From the NCBI RefSeq assembly GCF_027409185.1, contig NC_084468.1:55367001-55431000 (forward strand): DNA of 64,000 nt, read 5' to 3'. Source of the DNA: Cynocephalus volans (taxonomy: Eukaryota > Chordata > Mammalia > Dermoptera > Cynocephalidae). The first letter of the stretch is position 1; each line of letters opens with the position of its first letter. Below the pieces are notes generated by a model that did no database searches, was not told the DNA's origin, and saw nothing but the letters and a program-made list of their open reading frames with translations. Shown here one piece after another: positions 22,569 to 34,540 of the stretch. Position numbers and translations under genes: made by a program.

Positions 22569-25500
22569 TTAGCTCCCACTTGTGAGTGTAGACATACAGT
22601 ATGTCTCCTTCTGTGCATAGCTTATTTCACTCATAATTTTTTCTAAGTTCATCTATGTTGCTGCAAATGGCAATATGTCATTATTTTTATGGCAGAGTAG
22701 TATTCCATTGTGTACATATACCACATTTTCCTTATCCAGTCATCTGATGATGAATACGTAGGTTGGTTCCAACTCTAGGCTATTGTAAGCAGAGCTGTGA
22801 TAAACATAGGGGTGCAGGGATCTCTTCAACGTGATGATTTCCATTCCTTTGGGTATATACCCAGCAGTGGAATTGTATACCCACCAGTAGGATTGTATGG
22901 CAGTTCTATCTATAGTTGTTTGAGGAATTTCCATGTCATTTTCCATAATGGCTGCACCAATTTACAGTCCCATCAACAGTGCAGAAGAGTTTCCCTTTCG
23001 CCACATCCTCACTATCATTTGTTGTTCTCCATCTTTGTGATAATAGCCTATCTAACTGGGGTGACATGAAATTTCAATGTGTTTATGATTTGCATTTCCC
23101 TGATCCTGAGCTATGTTGAACATTTTTTCATGTGGCTGTTGGCCATTTGTATATCTTCCTTTGAGAAATGCCTATTCGGCTCCTTTGCCCATTTTTTAAT
23201 CAGGTTATTTGTTTTTTTACTGCTAAGTTGCTTGAGTTCCTTGTATATTCTGGATATTAATCCTTTGTCAGATGAATAGTTTGCAAGTATATTCTCCCAC
23301 TCTGTAGGTTGTCTTCGATGTGTTGTTTCTTTTGCTGTGCAGAAGCTGTGTAGTTTGATATAATCTCATTCCCTTAGTTTTCCTTTTGGTGCCTGTGCTT
23401 TGGTGGTCATATTTATACAGGTTTGCCCTGTCCTACTTCCCAAAGCATTTCCCCTGAATTTTCTTTTATGAGTTTTAGAGTTTCGGGTCGTATATTTAAA
23501 TTTTTAATCCATTTTGAGTTGATTTTGGTGTACAGTGAGAGGTATGGGTCTAGTTTTACTCTTCTACATACAGATATCCAGTTTTCCCAGCACCATTTAT
23601 TAAAGAGGCAATCTTTTCCCCAATATATATTCTTAGAGCCTTTGTCGATCAGTTGGCTTTCAGTTTGTGGGTAGACTTTTGGGTCCTCTATTCTGACCTG
23701 TTGGTCCAAGTGTCTTTTTGTATGCCAGTGCCATTTTTGTTTTGGTTACTATAGACTTGTAGCATAGTTTGAAGTCAGGTAGTGTATGCTTCCAGCTTTA
23801 TTTTTTGTTCAGGATTTCTTTGGCTATTTGGGGTCTTTTTTTATTCCATATGAATGTTAGGATTGTTTTTTTTTTCTATTTCTGTGAAAAATGTCATTGA
23901 TATTTTGATGGACATTGCATTGAATCTCTAGATCACTTTGGTACTATGGATGTTTTCACAATGTTAATTCTTCCAATCCCAGAGCGTGGAATATCTTTCC
24001 ATCTTTTTGTCTCCTCTTTAATTTCTTTCAACAGTGATTTGTAGTTCTCATTGTATAGATCTTTCACCTCCTTACTTAAATTGATTCTTAGGTATTTCAT
24101 TCTTTTGGTGACTACTGTAAATAGGGTAGTTTTCTTGATTTATTTTTCTGCTAGTTCATTATTGATGAATAAAAATGCTAGTTGTGTGTTGATTTTGTAT
24201 CCTGCAACTTTACTGAAATTGTTAATCAGCTCTAAGTGTTCTTTTGTAGAGTCTTTAGGCTTCTCTCTCTATATATAGGATAATGTCATCTGCAAACAGG
24301 GACCATTTGTCTTTGTCTTTTCCAATCTGGATGCCCTTTAATTCTTTCTCTTGCCCGATTGCTCTGGCTAGTACTTCCAATGCTATGTTAAATAGTAGTA
24401 GTGTGAGTGGACATCCTTGTCTTCTTCCCATTTTTATAAGAAAAGCTTTCAGCTTTTTCCCATTCAATATGATATTGGCAGTGGTTTAGTCATATATGGC
24501 TTTTATTGTGTTGAGGTATTTTCCTTCTATACCTAATTTGCTGAGAGTCTTTATCATAAACGATAATGATGAATTTTGTCAAATGCTTTTTCTGCATCTC
24601 TTGAGATAATCATATGGCTTTTATACTCACTTTTTTGATCTAGTGTATCACATTTATTGACTTGCATATATTGAAGCATCCTTGCATCCCTGGTATGAAT
24701 CCCAGTTGATTATGGTATGTAATTTTTTTGATGTATTCTATATTTTATTTGTCAATATTTTATTGAGGATTTTTGCATCTATGTTCATCAGAGATATTGG
24801 CCTATAGTTTTCTTTTTTTGTTGTATCTTTGTCTGGTTTTGGTATCAGGGTGATGCTGGCCTAATAGAATGAGTCAGTGAGAATGGCCTCTGTTTCAATT
24901 TTTTGGAAGAGTTTGAAGAGAATTGTTGTTAATTCCTCTTGAAAGGTATGGCAGAATTCAGCAGAAAAGCCATCTGGTCCTGGGCTTTTCTTTGTTGAGA
25001 AACTGCTGATTACTGCTACAATCCCTGTACTTGTTATTGGCTGTTCAGGTTTTCCGTTTTTTCTTGGTTCAGTTTGGTAAGTAGTATATGTTCAGAAATT
25101 TATCCATTTCCTCCAGGTTTTCAAATTTGTTGGTGTATAGTTGTTTATAATAGTCTCTAATGATTCTTTGTATTTCTGTGGTATCAGTTATGTCTTCTTT
25201 TTCATTTCTAATTTTTGTTATTCGGGTCTTTTCTCTTCTTTTTTTAGTTAGTATGGCTAATGGTTTGTATAGTTTATTTACCTTCTCGAAAAACCAACAT
25301 TTTATTTTATTAATCTTTTGTATTGTTTGGGGGGTTTCTATTTCATTTAGCTCTGTTCTGATCTCAATTTCTTCTTTCCATATATGAATTTTGGGATTGT
25401 GTTGCTCTTGTTTTTCTTACTCTTTGGGGTGTAGCGTTAGGCTGTTTATTTGAGATCTTTCTATTCTTTTGCAGTAAGCATTTATTGAAATAAACTTCCC

Positions 25501-26381
25501 TCTTAAAACTGATTTTGCAGCATCCCACAGGTTTTGTATGATGTGTCTTCATTTTCATTAGTTTTGAGAAATTTTTTTGATATCCTGTTTAATTTCTTGG
25601 ACACTAGGTCTTTAAGGAGACGGTTGTTTAATTTCTAAGTGTTTATATAATTTCCAGAATTTCACTGGTTATTGATTTCTAGTTTTAATCCATTATGGTC
25701 TGAGAAGATATGCGAAATGATTTCAATTTTTAAATCTGTCTAGACTAGATTTGTGTCCTTACATATATTCTATCCTGGAGAATTCTCCATGAGCTGATGA
25801 GAAGAATATATATTCTGTAGTTGTTGGATGAAATGTTCTATAGATATCTGCCAAGTCCTTTTCGTCTAAGTTGTGGTTTAAATCCTGGGTTTCTCCATTG
25901 ATTTGTTGCCTAGATGATCTGTCCAATGTTGAGAGAGGGATCTTCAGGTCCCCTGTTATTATCATACTGGGGCCTATCTCTTTCCTTATATCTTACAGTG
26001 TTTGCTTTATATATCTGGGTGTTTCAATGTTAAGCACATAAATGTTTATGACTGTTATTTCTTCATGCTGGATAGATCCTTTTATCATTATGTAGTGGGC
26101 TTCTTTGTCTCTTGTTATATTTTTTGGTTTCAAGTCTATTTTATCTGATATAAGAATAGCTATTCCTGCTCATTTTTTCTTCCCATTTGTGCAGTGTATC
26201 TTTTTCCATCCTTTCACTCTTAGTCTGTACGTGTCTTTACAGATGAGGTGAGTCTCTTGTAGACAGCATATAGTTGGGTCTAGCTTTTTAATCCAATTAG
26301 CAAGTCTGTGTCTTTTTAGTGTGGAATATAATCCATTACATTTAGGGCTGTTACTAAAAGGTATTGTCTTACTTCTGGCAT
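22569..26381 (-). pseudogene. L1 ORF2 (endonuclease/reverse transcriptase) relic
   Basis: The region spans about 1271 codons, near the usual ORF2 length. It runs from an N-terminal apurinic-endonuclease-like part (frames around 25759-26381), through a reverse transcriptase part. There the minus frame at 24255-24467 contains the catalytic-site motif FADDIILYI and the preceding [14 protein letters not shown]. It ends in the C-terminal region at the SLTSGS-stop type end near 22569. ORF2p would nick target DNA and reverse transcribe the L1 RNA. Stops and frameshifts every 60-100 codons show it is inactive. Confidence 0.85.
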
Positions 26382-26567
26382 TTTATCTTATTGGGGCATT
26401 TTAAATATCTTTTGTTTATTTCTTTCCCTTTTATTGTTTGTCTTCATTGTTAGTTGGTTTGGGGAAGTGGTAAGATACAGTTTCTTTCTCTTTCTCATTT
26501 GCATTTTTGTTCTACCAGTGGGTTTTGTGTGTGTGTGTGCGTTTGTGTGTATTCATGAAAATAATTG

Positions 26568-27419
26568 TCATTTTTTCGTTATTATTTTTTGGATTCTAGA
26601 TGCAGGACTCTCGAGGATTTCTTCTAGGGATGGTCAGGTGGTGGTGAACTCTCATAGTTTTTGCTTATTTGGAAAATACTCTATTTTTCCTTATTTCTGA
26701 ATGGTACTTGCTAGGTATAGTATTCTTGGTTTGTAATTTTTATCTTTTGGTGTTTTTAGAATATTATCCCATTCTCTTCTGACCTGTAGAGTGTCTGTTG
26801 AGAAGTCTGCTGTTAGTCTGATGGGGACTCCCTTATAGGTGACTTGATGCTTTTCTCTTGCTGTTTTTAGGATTCTCTTTTTGTTTTTGAGTTTCACCAG
26901 TTTGACTGTAATGTGCCTTGGAGAGGATTTTTTTATATTGAATCTGTTTGGGGATCTCTTAGCTTCCCGAATCTGAAGGTCCATGTCTCTCCCTATGCCT
27001 CAGAAGTTTTCCACTATTATTTCATTGAATATGATCTCAATGCCTTTTCATTTTTCCTCCCCTTCAGGATTACTCTTGATTCACACTTTTGTGTGCTTAA
27101 GGTTATCTGCTATCTCTCTTAGATTTCTTCATTTTTAAAATTATTTTTTTTTCTTTTTTTTTTTTTTTTTTGGTCTGCCTGAGTTATTTCGAAGAGATTG
27201 TCTTCAAGACCAGCAATTATTTCTTCTGCTTTCTCTATCTAGCCTGCTGCTTAAGCTCTCAGTTGTGTTTTTTATTTCATTGAATGACTTCAATTCCATG
27301 AGTTCTGCTACATTCTTTTTTAAAGTATTACTTTCTTTGTAGATTTCCTCCTTCACATCCTGAATAGTTCTGCTCAGTTCATTATGTTGTCTAACTGTGT
27401 TTTGTATCTCATTGCGCAT
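26568..27419 (-). pseudogene. L1 ORF1 (RNA-binding chaperone) relic
   Basis: The order is as expected: a coiled-coil segment (27204-27419, with heptad-like EIYKESNTLKKNVAELMEL), a lysine-coding A-rich run (about 27133-27172), then the RRM/C-terminal part (26691-26984, with RHITVKL and IRLTADFS). The C-terminal tail follows to a stop near 26568. ORF1p normally trimerises and coats L1 RNA. Internal stops and the A-run expansion make this copy nonfunctional. The start at 27419 is the first credible methionine; an earlier one is possible. Confidence 0.8.
27133..27172. repeat. T-rich run inside L1 ORF1
   Basis: A long T run with single interruptions (A-rich on the coding strand) lies between the coiled-coil and RRM parts. 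It would encode poly-lysine and probably expanded by slippage. Confidence 0.8.
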
Positions 27420-27639
27420 CCTTAAGATTTATACTCAGAATTTTTTTTAAGTCATTTCGAGTATGCCCTGCTCTATGGAGTCTGGCTTCTGAGAGTTATT
27501 TATTCTATTCCTTTAGTCAACTTATATTTTCTTGTTGTTCTTGTTCATATTTTTAGTATCTCTACATCAATGTCTAGTCATCTGGTAGAGCAGTTACCCT
27601 GGACTCAGCTGGTGATCCTCCTTGTGTCAATTTAGTTGA

Positions 27640-28866
27640 GTGGTTGACAGTCCCACTGCATGGTGGCAGTGGCTACTACAGTTGCTGCTGTGGTATCAGG
27701 CCACCCTTGTGTTGAGTGGTGACAGTCCATGTACTGCAGCTGCTTCTGTGTTATCAGGCCACCCTGGTGTTGGCGGTGGTTGTGCTGGTGGCTTTAGTGG
27801 GTTGCCCATTGACAGCACTGGATCCATTGGTGGCAGCTGTTTGCACAAAGACGGTGGCTGTCTGTCTGCACAAGTGGTGGTAGCTACTGCAGCAGTACAT
27901 TTACAGCAGCCACCCACTTGTCTTCATTGTTCACAGTGGTGACCTATATAGCTATAGTGTCCACAGCAGCAGCTAGGTTAACTCATGTAGGCAACAGCAG
28001 CAGGAACAGCTGCAACTGCCTCCCTGGCGTCTGTGGTGTCCTTTGCAGTAGCGGGGTTACCACATGGGGGTGGCAGCCATGTTGGTCGCTACAATTGCCT
28101 CCCTTGCCTCTGCAGTGTCCACAGCAGTAGTGGGATTACCTCATGATGGTGAGAACAGTGCTGATAGCTGCAACTACCTGCCTTGTGTCTGTGGTGTCTG
28201 CAGTGACAACAAGGTTACCTTGTGGGGACAGTAGTGATGTTGGCAGATACACCTGCCTCCCTCACACCTGCAGTGTCTGTAGTGGAAGTGGGGTTACCTT
28301 GTGAGGGTGGCAGTGGTGCCAGTGGCTGCAATAGCCTCTTACACATCTGTGGTGCCTGTAGTGACAAGGGGATTACCTCACAGGGGCATCAGCAGTGCTG
28401 GTGGCTGAAACTGCCTCCCTTGCATCTGTACTTCCTTTGTGGTGTCCTAGATGGCTATGGGATTGCCTCATGTCGATGGCAGCATCAGTGTTGGCCACGA
28501 CTGACTCGCATTTACAGCATCATTGGCAGCCACGGGGTTAGTCTGCAGTGGCAGCAATGGCACCCATGTCTACAATTGCCTCACTCAGGTCTGCAGCATC
28601 CTTGACTGCCATGGGGTTAATTCATGGTGGCAACAATGGCACTTGGACTGCAAATGCCTCTCTCACATCTGCAGAGTCTACTGTTGCAAAGACTGGCCAC
28701 CCACAGGATTGTTGCTCTGCAGGGACCTGCTCTGTGAAGGGCAGTGGTTCTGGGCCCAGCCAATGGCTCTGATGACTGTGGCAGTGATGGCAGTGAGACT
28801 GTTTCTATCTTCTTCTTTGGGAGAAATGTGCCCTGGACACCTCTAAGCCACCATCTTCTCAGAAGT
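27640..28866 (-). promoter_or_regulatory. L1 5' UTR / internal promoter region
   Basis: This GC-richer block upstream of ORF1 extends to the L1 5' terminus at the target duplication. Near the terminus the minus strand reads AAGATGGTGG (plus 28848-28857), resembling the YY1-type site that positions transcription starts in human L1. The body is a tandem array (27941-28680). Two shorter related units containing 'tatcaggccaccc' start at 27694 and 27752. L1 5' UTRs carry internal RNA polymerase II promoters, and monomer-based promoters are known in mouse L1. Confidence 0.65.
27941..28680 (-). repeat. 79-bp tandem monomers in L1 5' UTR
   Basis: About nine degenerate units. The landmark GG(T/A)TTA occurs at 27976, 28055, 28134, 28213, 28292 and 28371, five consecutive spacings of exactly 79. 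It recurs at about 28461, 28536 and 28615 with spacings of 90, 75 and 79. Each unit also carries a 'ctgcctccc' type block, a '(t/c)(g/a)gtgtc' block and a 'gtggcag' block. The regular period identifies a head-to-tail array, not random GC-rich sequence. Confidence 0.85.
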
Positions 28867-28883
28867 CCCTCTGCTTTTCTTTT

Positions 28884-29359
28884 AAACTGTAAGTGCTGGC
28901 TTTCTCTCTTGTTTTTCTGCTGTAACTCATCATAGGCTGTTGCAAATAGCCAATCATATTCCTGAATGCTTTGCCACTTAAAAATTTTTTAAACCAAATA
29001 CCCTGGCTCAACACCTTTAATTTCACATTCCATAAAACTTTTGGCAGGAACAGAACACAGCCAAGTTACTTACAACTTCATAGCAAGGGTGATCTTTGCC
29101 CCAGTTTCCAATAAGTTTCTTCTCATTTACATCTAGGACCTTCTCATAATGGCCTTTACTATTCATATTTCTACTAGCATTCTAGTCACTACCATTTAAC
29201 CAATGTCTAAGATATTCCAAACTTTCCTCACCAGCATCTAGGCTTTTTGTAGATTTTTCCTTCGAAGTCTTCCAGCCTTTCCTCAATACCCAGTTCCAAA
29301 GTCATTTTCACATTTTTAAGCATTTGCTTTAAGCAGCACTACTTCTGGTACCAATTTTC
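28884..29359 (-). mobile_element. MaLR internal region, second half
   Basis: Continuation of the internal sequence after the L1: 'gaatgctttgccacttaaa', 'gccccagtttccaataagtt', 'tcctttcgaagtcttcc'-like text, 'cccagttccaaagtcatttt', then 'ctggtaccaattttc' leading into the right LTR. Confidence 0.85.
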
Positions 29360-29761
29360 TGTATTAGTCTGTTTTTATTGTTTATAACAAAATACCTGGA
29401 ACTGGGTAGTTCATAAAGAGAATAAAATTTATTGCTTACAGTTTTGGAGGCTGGGAAGTCCAAAATCCAGAGAATACATCTGGTGAAGGCCTTGGTGGTG
29501 ACAGTGACCTAGAGGTCTCACATGGCAGAATGGTAGAGCAGAGAAAGAGAGTAACCTTCTCATTTACTCTCTTTTTAAAGCCACCAGAACCACTCCTATA
29601 TTCTAAAAATAGATCAATCCATTCACAAGGGTACAATCCTCACAATATAATCACTTCTTCAAGGCCCCACCTTTCAATTAACATAATAGAATTTCCCATC
29701 TTCAACTGTTTCAGTGGGGATTAAGCTTCAGTGAGTTTGGGAGGACATTTATTCCAGTTCA
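29360..29761 (-). repeat. 5' LTR of the MaLR provirus
   Basis: Begins TGTATTAGTCTGTTTTTATT and ends ...CCAGTTCA, then the target duplication GAATA at 29762-29766. Length 402 bp against 400 bp for its partner. It keeps 'ggaactgggtagttcataaa' and 'ggggattaagcttcagtgag'. Confidence 0.88.
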
Positions 29762-31186
29762 GAATATAAAAATGCTACTAATATTTGTGTGTTGATTTTG
29801 TATCATGCAACTTTACCAAATTCATTTTTCAGAACTAAGACATATTGTATAGAGTCATTAGGTTTTGCTATACTTTGGATCAAGTCATCTGAAAACAGCA
29901 ACAATTTGTATTTGTCTTTTCCAAGTTGGGTGCCCTTTATTTCTTTCTCTTGCCTGATTGCTCTGGTTAGTACTTCTAATAGTATGGTACATAGGAGTAG
30001 TGGGAGTGGGCATTTTTGAGTTCGTCCTGTTCTTAAGGGGAAAGCTTTCAACTTTTTGCCATTCAGGATTTTATTTGGGGGTGAGGGGATTGTCAAATAT
30101 GGCTTTTATTCTGTTGAGATATTTTCCTTCTATACTTAATTTGTTGAGATTCTTTATCATGAATAGATGCTGAATTTTGTCAAATGTTTTTTCTGCATCT
30201 ATTGAGATAATTGTATGGTTTTTGTCCTTGATTTTGTTGATGTGGTGTATCACATTTACTGATTTTCATATGTTGAACCATTCTTGCATCCCTGGATGAA
30301 TCCCAATTGATCATGATGTATAATCTTTTTGAGTAACTGTTGCATTCCTTTTGCTAATATTTTGTTGAGGATTTTTGCATCTATGTTTGTCAAAGAACTT
30401 GGCCAGTAGTTTTCTTTGTTGTATTGCCTGATTTTGGAAATTGGGTGATAATGGCCTCATACAATGAGTTTGAGAGAATGATATGTGTTTTAATTTTTTG
30501 GGATAGTTTTCCAAGGATTAGTATTTTCTGTTTAATTTCTTCTTTGATCCCTTAGTCTTTCAGGAGCATGTTGTTTAATTTCAATGTATTGTATAGTTTC
30601 CAAAGTTTCACTTGTTATTGACTTCTAGTTTTGATCCATTATGGTCTAAAAAGATACTTGAAATGATTTCAATTTTCAAAAATTTGTTGAGCATTCATTT
30701 GTGACCTAACATGTGGTTTACCCTAGAGAATGTTCCATGTGCTGATGAGGAGAATGCATATTCTGTAGTTGTTTGATGAAATGTTCTGTAGATGTCTGCC
30801 AAATCCAATTGGTTTATACAGAAATTTAAATCCTGTGTTCCTCTTAATTTGTTGCCTGGATATTCTGTCCAATGTTGGCAGAGGGGTATGAGGTCCCCAA
30901 CTATTATTGTAATGGTGTCTAGCTCTCCCTTTACATCTAATCATGTTTTCTTTATATATCTGGGTCCTCTGATGTTGGGTGTGTATATATATTTATGATT
31001 GTTATATTTTCCTGCTGAGTCTTTACAGGTAAGTTGAGTTTCTCATAGGCAGCACATAGTTGGGTTTATTTTTTTAATCTGTTTAGCCTGTCTGTGTCTT
31101 TTGAATGGGAAATTCAATCCATTTACATTTACGGTTGTTATTGAAAAGCACTGTCTTACTCCTGTCATTTTGCACTTGGGGCACAT
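29762..31186 (-). mobile_element. Older L1, ORF2 5' part (continuation of the outer host)
   Basis: Resumes the ORF2 complement exactly where 20824 stopped: 'tgtgttgattttgtatcatg', 'tttccaagttgggtgccctt', 'cttgcctgattgctctggtt'. It continues through the endonuclease part to just beyond the ORF2 start, with a parallel to the inner L1 as far as 'ggggcacat'. The end at about 31186 is where similarity to the inner L1 stops. Confidence 0.8.
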
Positions 31187-31490
31187 CGCAGATGCTCCAA
31201 AATTTTTCTGCTAGCTCAACTGCTGAAACAGCCTGCTATAATCCTAAATTCACTTTTACCAAATATCTGCTGAAATGGCCTGCTATGACTCTAAGACTAG
31301 TTTTACCTACTGCCATCACTCAACAATCAGAGCTTACCAACTCCCAGAAATGTCACTAGTGCCAATAAACTTTCTTTTAAAACAACAGGTAGCATTTCCT
31401 TTTCTATTAAACCTTCCAACTTTTTCTTTCTTTCTTTTTTCTTAAAATTTTCTTCCTGACATATTGAAGACCCCGAAGACCACTTGGTCT
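31187..31490 (+). repeat. Possible old ERV LTR fragment
   Basis: Contains two similar units ('gcctgctataatcctaaatt' and 'gcctgctatgactctaagac') and a 'gtgccaataaactttctttt' polyadenylation-type block, followed by a second 'attaaaccttcc' block, as in LTR R/U5 regions. The family is not recognised and the boundaries are uncertain. Confidence 0.35.
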
Positions 31491-31954
31491 GTGTTTATGC
31501 ACAGAATTGCAATTCTGTAATTCCCAAATGAAAAGTTTTGTTTAGTGATTTGTCTGTATATTTTAATTGACTTTGGAGAAGTGGAAAAAATAAGAATTTA
31601 TGGAGGCAGCAGAAAGGCAGGATTTGATTCCAAGTTTCATGCCTTGTGCAACTGGTGTGAACTGAAAAGAAGTGAAGAAGGTTATGTAAATGGTTAGACA
31701 TGTAATTTTGGTGTATTGATGACATATCCAGGTTGAGATATCTAAAAAAACAGTTAAACTTGAATCTACCTGAATTTAAGAGGACCATCTTTGGTAGAAT
31801 ATTAAGCACCTGTGTGTTCTTGACTTGTTTAATATTTTTTTCAGTGTCTTACAAGATGATGTAAAATAGGATCACCAAATTTTCAGTTGGCAAAAATATG
31901 TTAATTGTATATAAAGTAAAAATAGTAATAGTACATTTTATATATTATTTGGGG
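31491..31954. other. Unassigned AT-rich sequence
   Basis: A minus-strand frame of 104 codons (31495-31809) has no recognisable motif and lies in ordinary AT-rich sequence. Nothing else was seen. Confidence 0.35.
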
Positions 31955-32030
31955 GGGAGGATTGAATGAGATAAATGCTTAGCACTGTGTCTATGAATTA
32001 GTAAGTGCTCAATAAATGTTAGGTTTTAAA
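31955..32030 (+). repeat. MIR 3' fragment
   Basis: 'gaatgagataaatgcttagc' and 'agtaagtgctcaataaatgtt' match the MIR tail in sense orientation. Confidence 0.65.
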
Positions 32031-32659
32031 TAGCATGATTCAGACCAAAATAATACTTTCAGGAGGAAAAAAGTATCAGAACTGAAGAGATGCAAGTAAT
32101 AGAAATAAATATATGCATCTGCAATTGTTTCAAAATCAAATTCAATAATAAAATGGCAAAGTCTTGCAATAATATCAGTTCGTGTGCAAAATTTCCAGGG
32201 ATTCCAGTTGACCAGTCAGCCAATCTGAATCCACACTTCGTAATATTGAAGCAGAATTCCAGCATTAAACTCAGTGTGAATGCTGGAAGTTACATTTAAT
32301 TTAGTATAGTGTACTTTATTTTTAAAAAATATATTTAGCATCTCATAATTTGCTTAAAGCATATTTGCAACACTAGAGTGATTATATATCTAAGAACCAG
32401 AGATCAAAATAATGGATATTAATTCACTTTATTACTTGAAGTGCTGTTATTAGATGATCTTGAATTCTGTCTAATCAATTGAATTCTACATTTAATAATT
32501 TAAGGGTCTCTGACATCAAAACTTCACAATAAATAAGAAATATATATATGTAGAAGAGATAGAAGCTGTAGTTATGTAAGAGAAAAGTTAGATCCAGAGA
32601 GTAAACAACAAAAATATTTACACTATCAATTGGCAATAATGCCAAAAGTATCTGTACTT

Positions 32660-32845
32660 TTAACTTTCAAGCACATATTAGTCACTAAGTTTTATATTTG
32701 AACTAATTTATTTAACCATCACAGCTACTCTCTTGTATAAGATAAAGAAACTGAAGAACAGAAGTTCTGAGTCACTAGTCAAAGATCACACAGCAAGTAA
32801 GTGGGTTCAACTAGGATTTAACCTCAGTCTGTGTGGTTATAGAAT
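32660..32845 (-). repeat. MIR SINE
   Basis: Reverse-complement MIR: 'aatttatttaaccatcacag', 'ataaagaaactgaagaacag', 'tcaaagatcacacagcaagt', 'ggatttaacctcagtctgtg'. One of the better-preserved MIRs here. Confidence 0.75.
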
Positions 32846-34404
32846 CTCTATACTTAACATATTTTTAAATTATTTTCATGAAATGATTAAAAATTGCAGA
32901 TGGAATATTATAAAAGACAGTTATAATACATTTATAACTATAGATTAGGTCCACAATTAATGAAGGAAAAAATGGAGACCAAAAATATGGCCCCATATTG
33001 TATAATGAGAAAAATTCCATTTGTGTTTTTAAAGACTAGCATTAAAGACAATTTTACCTTAAATGCTCTTTAGAATTTTCTTCTAAAAAGTTTAAAAGGA
33101 AGTTTGAAATAATTGTAAAATCTAGGCCTTTCCTTAACTTTTGTAGCAAGATATTTAAAGAAAACTCTCTCATCAAAAGCTGGACACATCACACAAAATT
33201 TAGCTATTTGGTAACATTACATTGTTGCCATTTTCCTTGACCTTCTACCAGATGGAAAGCATCAACTCTAGTAATTTTGTCTTGGAAATCCTGTTTGTTG
33301 TTTGGTAGAGAGGAAATAGCATATTGTTACATCTTCTCCAACAGTGTCCTTATTATTAAATCAATGATATCATTTTCCATAAAAAGGGTTTCATGAGAAC
33401 ATAACAATCTCATAAATAAAACAGGCCCAGCTCATCTGGTGAACTGTTTTTTACACATCAAATAGTACCAGATGCTTTATATGAAGGTAACATGGTACAG
33501 GACCCAATGTTATTCTGACCAGATTATTTATATCACATTCATTCATTCATCCAGTTCTTTCACTAAATAAATATCATTATTTTGTTAGCCTTAGCACAAT
33601 TAAAAAGGCTTCTGGTAATTTAATAATAATTTTTCCAAAAGGAAGTTAAATATTCAAATCAGATCCAAATCACGGAAACAGACCAGGGCTACCTAGAAAT
33701 AACAAGATTCTCTTCATCTTGTCAGACTTGACAGCGTGATTTATTATAGACCAACAAATTGCTACTGGTGGCTTGAGAAAGGTAAGACACTTCACTTTTA
33801 GAAGAATATAGAATTTTTTTTCTTGATGGAATTTATGAGTTTGTAACTCTTTAGACAGACACTATCACTTATATTCTATAGGTTCAACAGGTAACAAACC
33901 AGTGCAGGAAGATATCCACCAATATGGCATTGTTTGCTTTTACTCACGTCAGATGAGAAAAGAGAGACAGGTTCAGTGCATTTCATAACACATCTCCCAC
34001 CACCACTACCACTAGCACAGCTTAAAAGTCATGTTGGACTTTTCAAAGTTAAAAACAGAATAAACATACAATCATAAGAAAACAATTTGGTTAGCATTTT
34101 GAAGGGCCATGTTAGGATTTATAATGCTTTTCTACATTATAAATCTTAAAGCATTTTTAACATCTATATCACATATTCCCAGTTACAGTGTTATAACTCT
34201 AAGAACTGAAGAATCAGTGCTGTTTGATAAATAAATATAAATTTTAATAAAGTCTTTTTTCGCCCTTTGCCTTGTATAATTTTAATACTAGTTATATCCT
34301 CCTGATTAGTTACATACATGAAATTAAATCTTCAAATTGATTAAATGTGAGAAACATTTTGAGTAGTTTAAGCAATATCATGCCAAAAATACAAATTAAT
34401 TAAC
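32846..34404. other. Unassigned AT-rich sequence
   Basis: No repeat or gene recognised. Confidence 0.35.
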
Positions 34405-34540
34405 CATTAATATATTTAGTGTGCACTTATGTGCTAGGAATTTTGCTTAGTATTTTATGTTAATATATAATGTAACTTGACCCAATGGGGTTATTATTGT
34501 GCCCATTTTTCTACAAGTTACCATAGTACTAAGTCATTGA
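34405..34540 (-). repeat. MIR SINE
   Basis: 'gtgcacttatgtgctaggaa', 'cttagtattttatgttaata' and 'ggggttattattgtgcccat' follow the reverse-complement MIR core. Confidence 0.6.

Larger units (their letters stand above)
22268..28866 (-). mobile_element. Full-length L1 (about 6.6 kb), inserted in the MaLR provirus
   Basis: Complete L1 on the minus strand. The A-tail complement (T/G-rich, 22268-22318) is followed by the 3' UTR, the ORF2 region (22569-26381), a short inter-ORF spacer, the ORF1 region (26568-27419), and a GC-richer 5' UTR of about 1.4 kb ending at a start with AAGATGGTGG. It is flanked by a ~16-bp target duplication. Both ORFs are broken by stops and shifts, so the copy is dead. It is the innermost and youngest layer of the nest and less diverged than the host L1. 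Confidence 0.9.
20825..29761 (-). mobile_element. Complete MaLR (MST/THE1-like) provirus, split by an L1
   Basis: Two LTRs of about 400 bp in the same orientation (20825-21224 and 29360-29761) bracket an internal region at 21225-22251 and 28884-29359. The internal blocks match the noncoding internal region of MaLR elements in consensus order: 'ccccaaagtcttaacttgtt', 'caagttctttacttccaaca', 'ccatacattctttgaaatta', and at the far side 'gttccaaagtcattttcac' and 'cttctggtaccaattttctg'. Removing the inner L1 and one target copy leaves about 2.3 kb, the usual full length for MaLR. These elements have no functional pol or env of their own and depend on relatives. No coding frame survives. Confidence 0.9.

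Noticed and set aside
27941..28680. CRISPR-like regular spacing
   Set aside because: Units are contiguous degenerate 79-bp monomers without conserved short repeats and unique spacers, in a mammalian L1.
27640..28935. Series of 60-127-codon frames, some rich in G, C and H
   Set aside because: All fall in the GC-rich L1 5' UTR monomer array, where few AT-rich stops occur. The frames are antisense to the L1.
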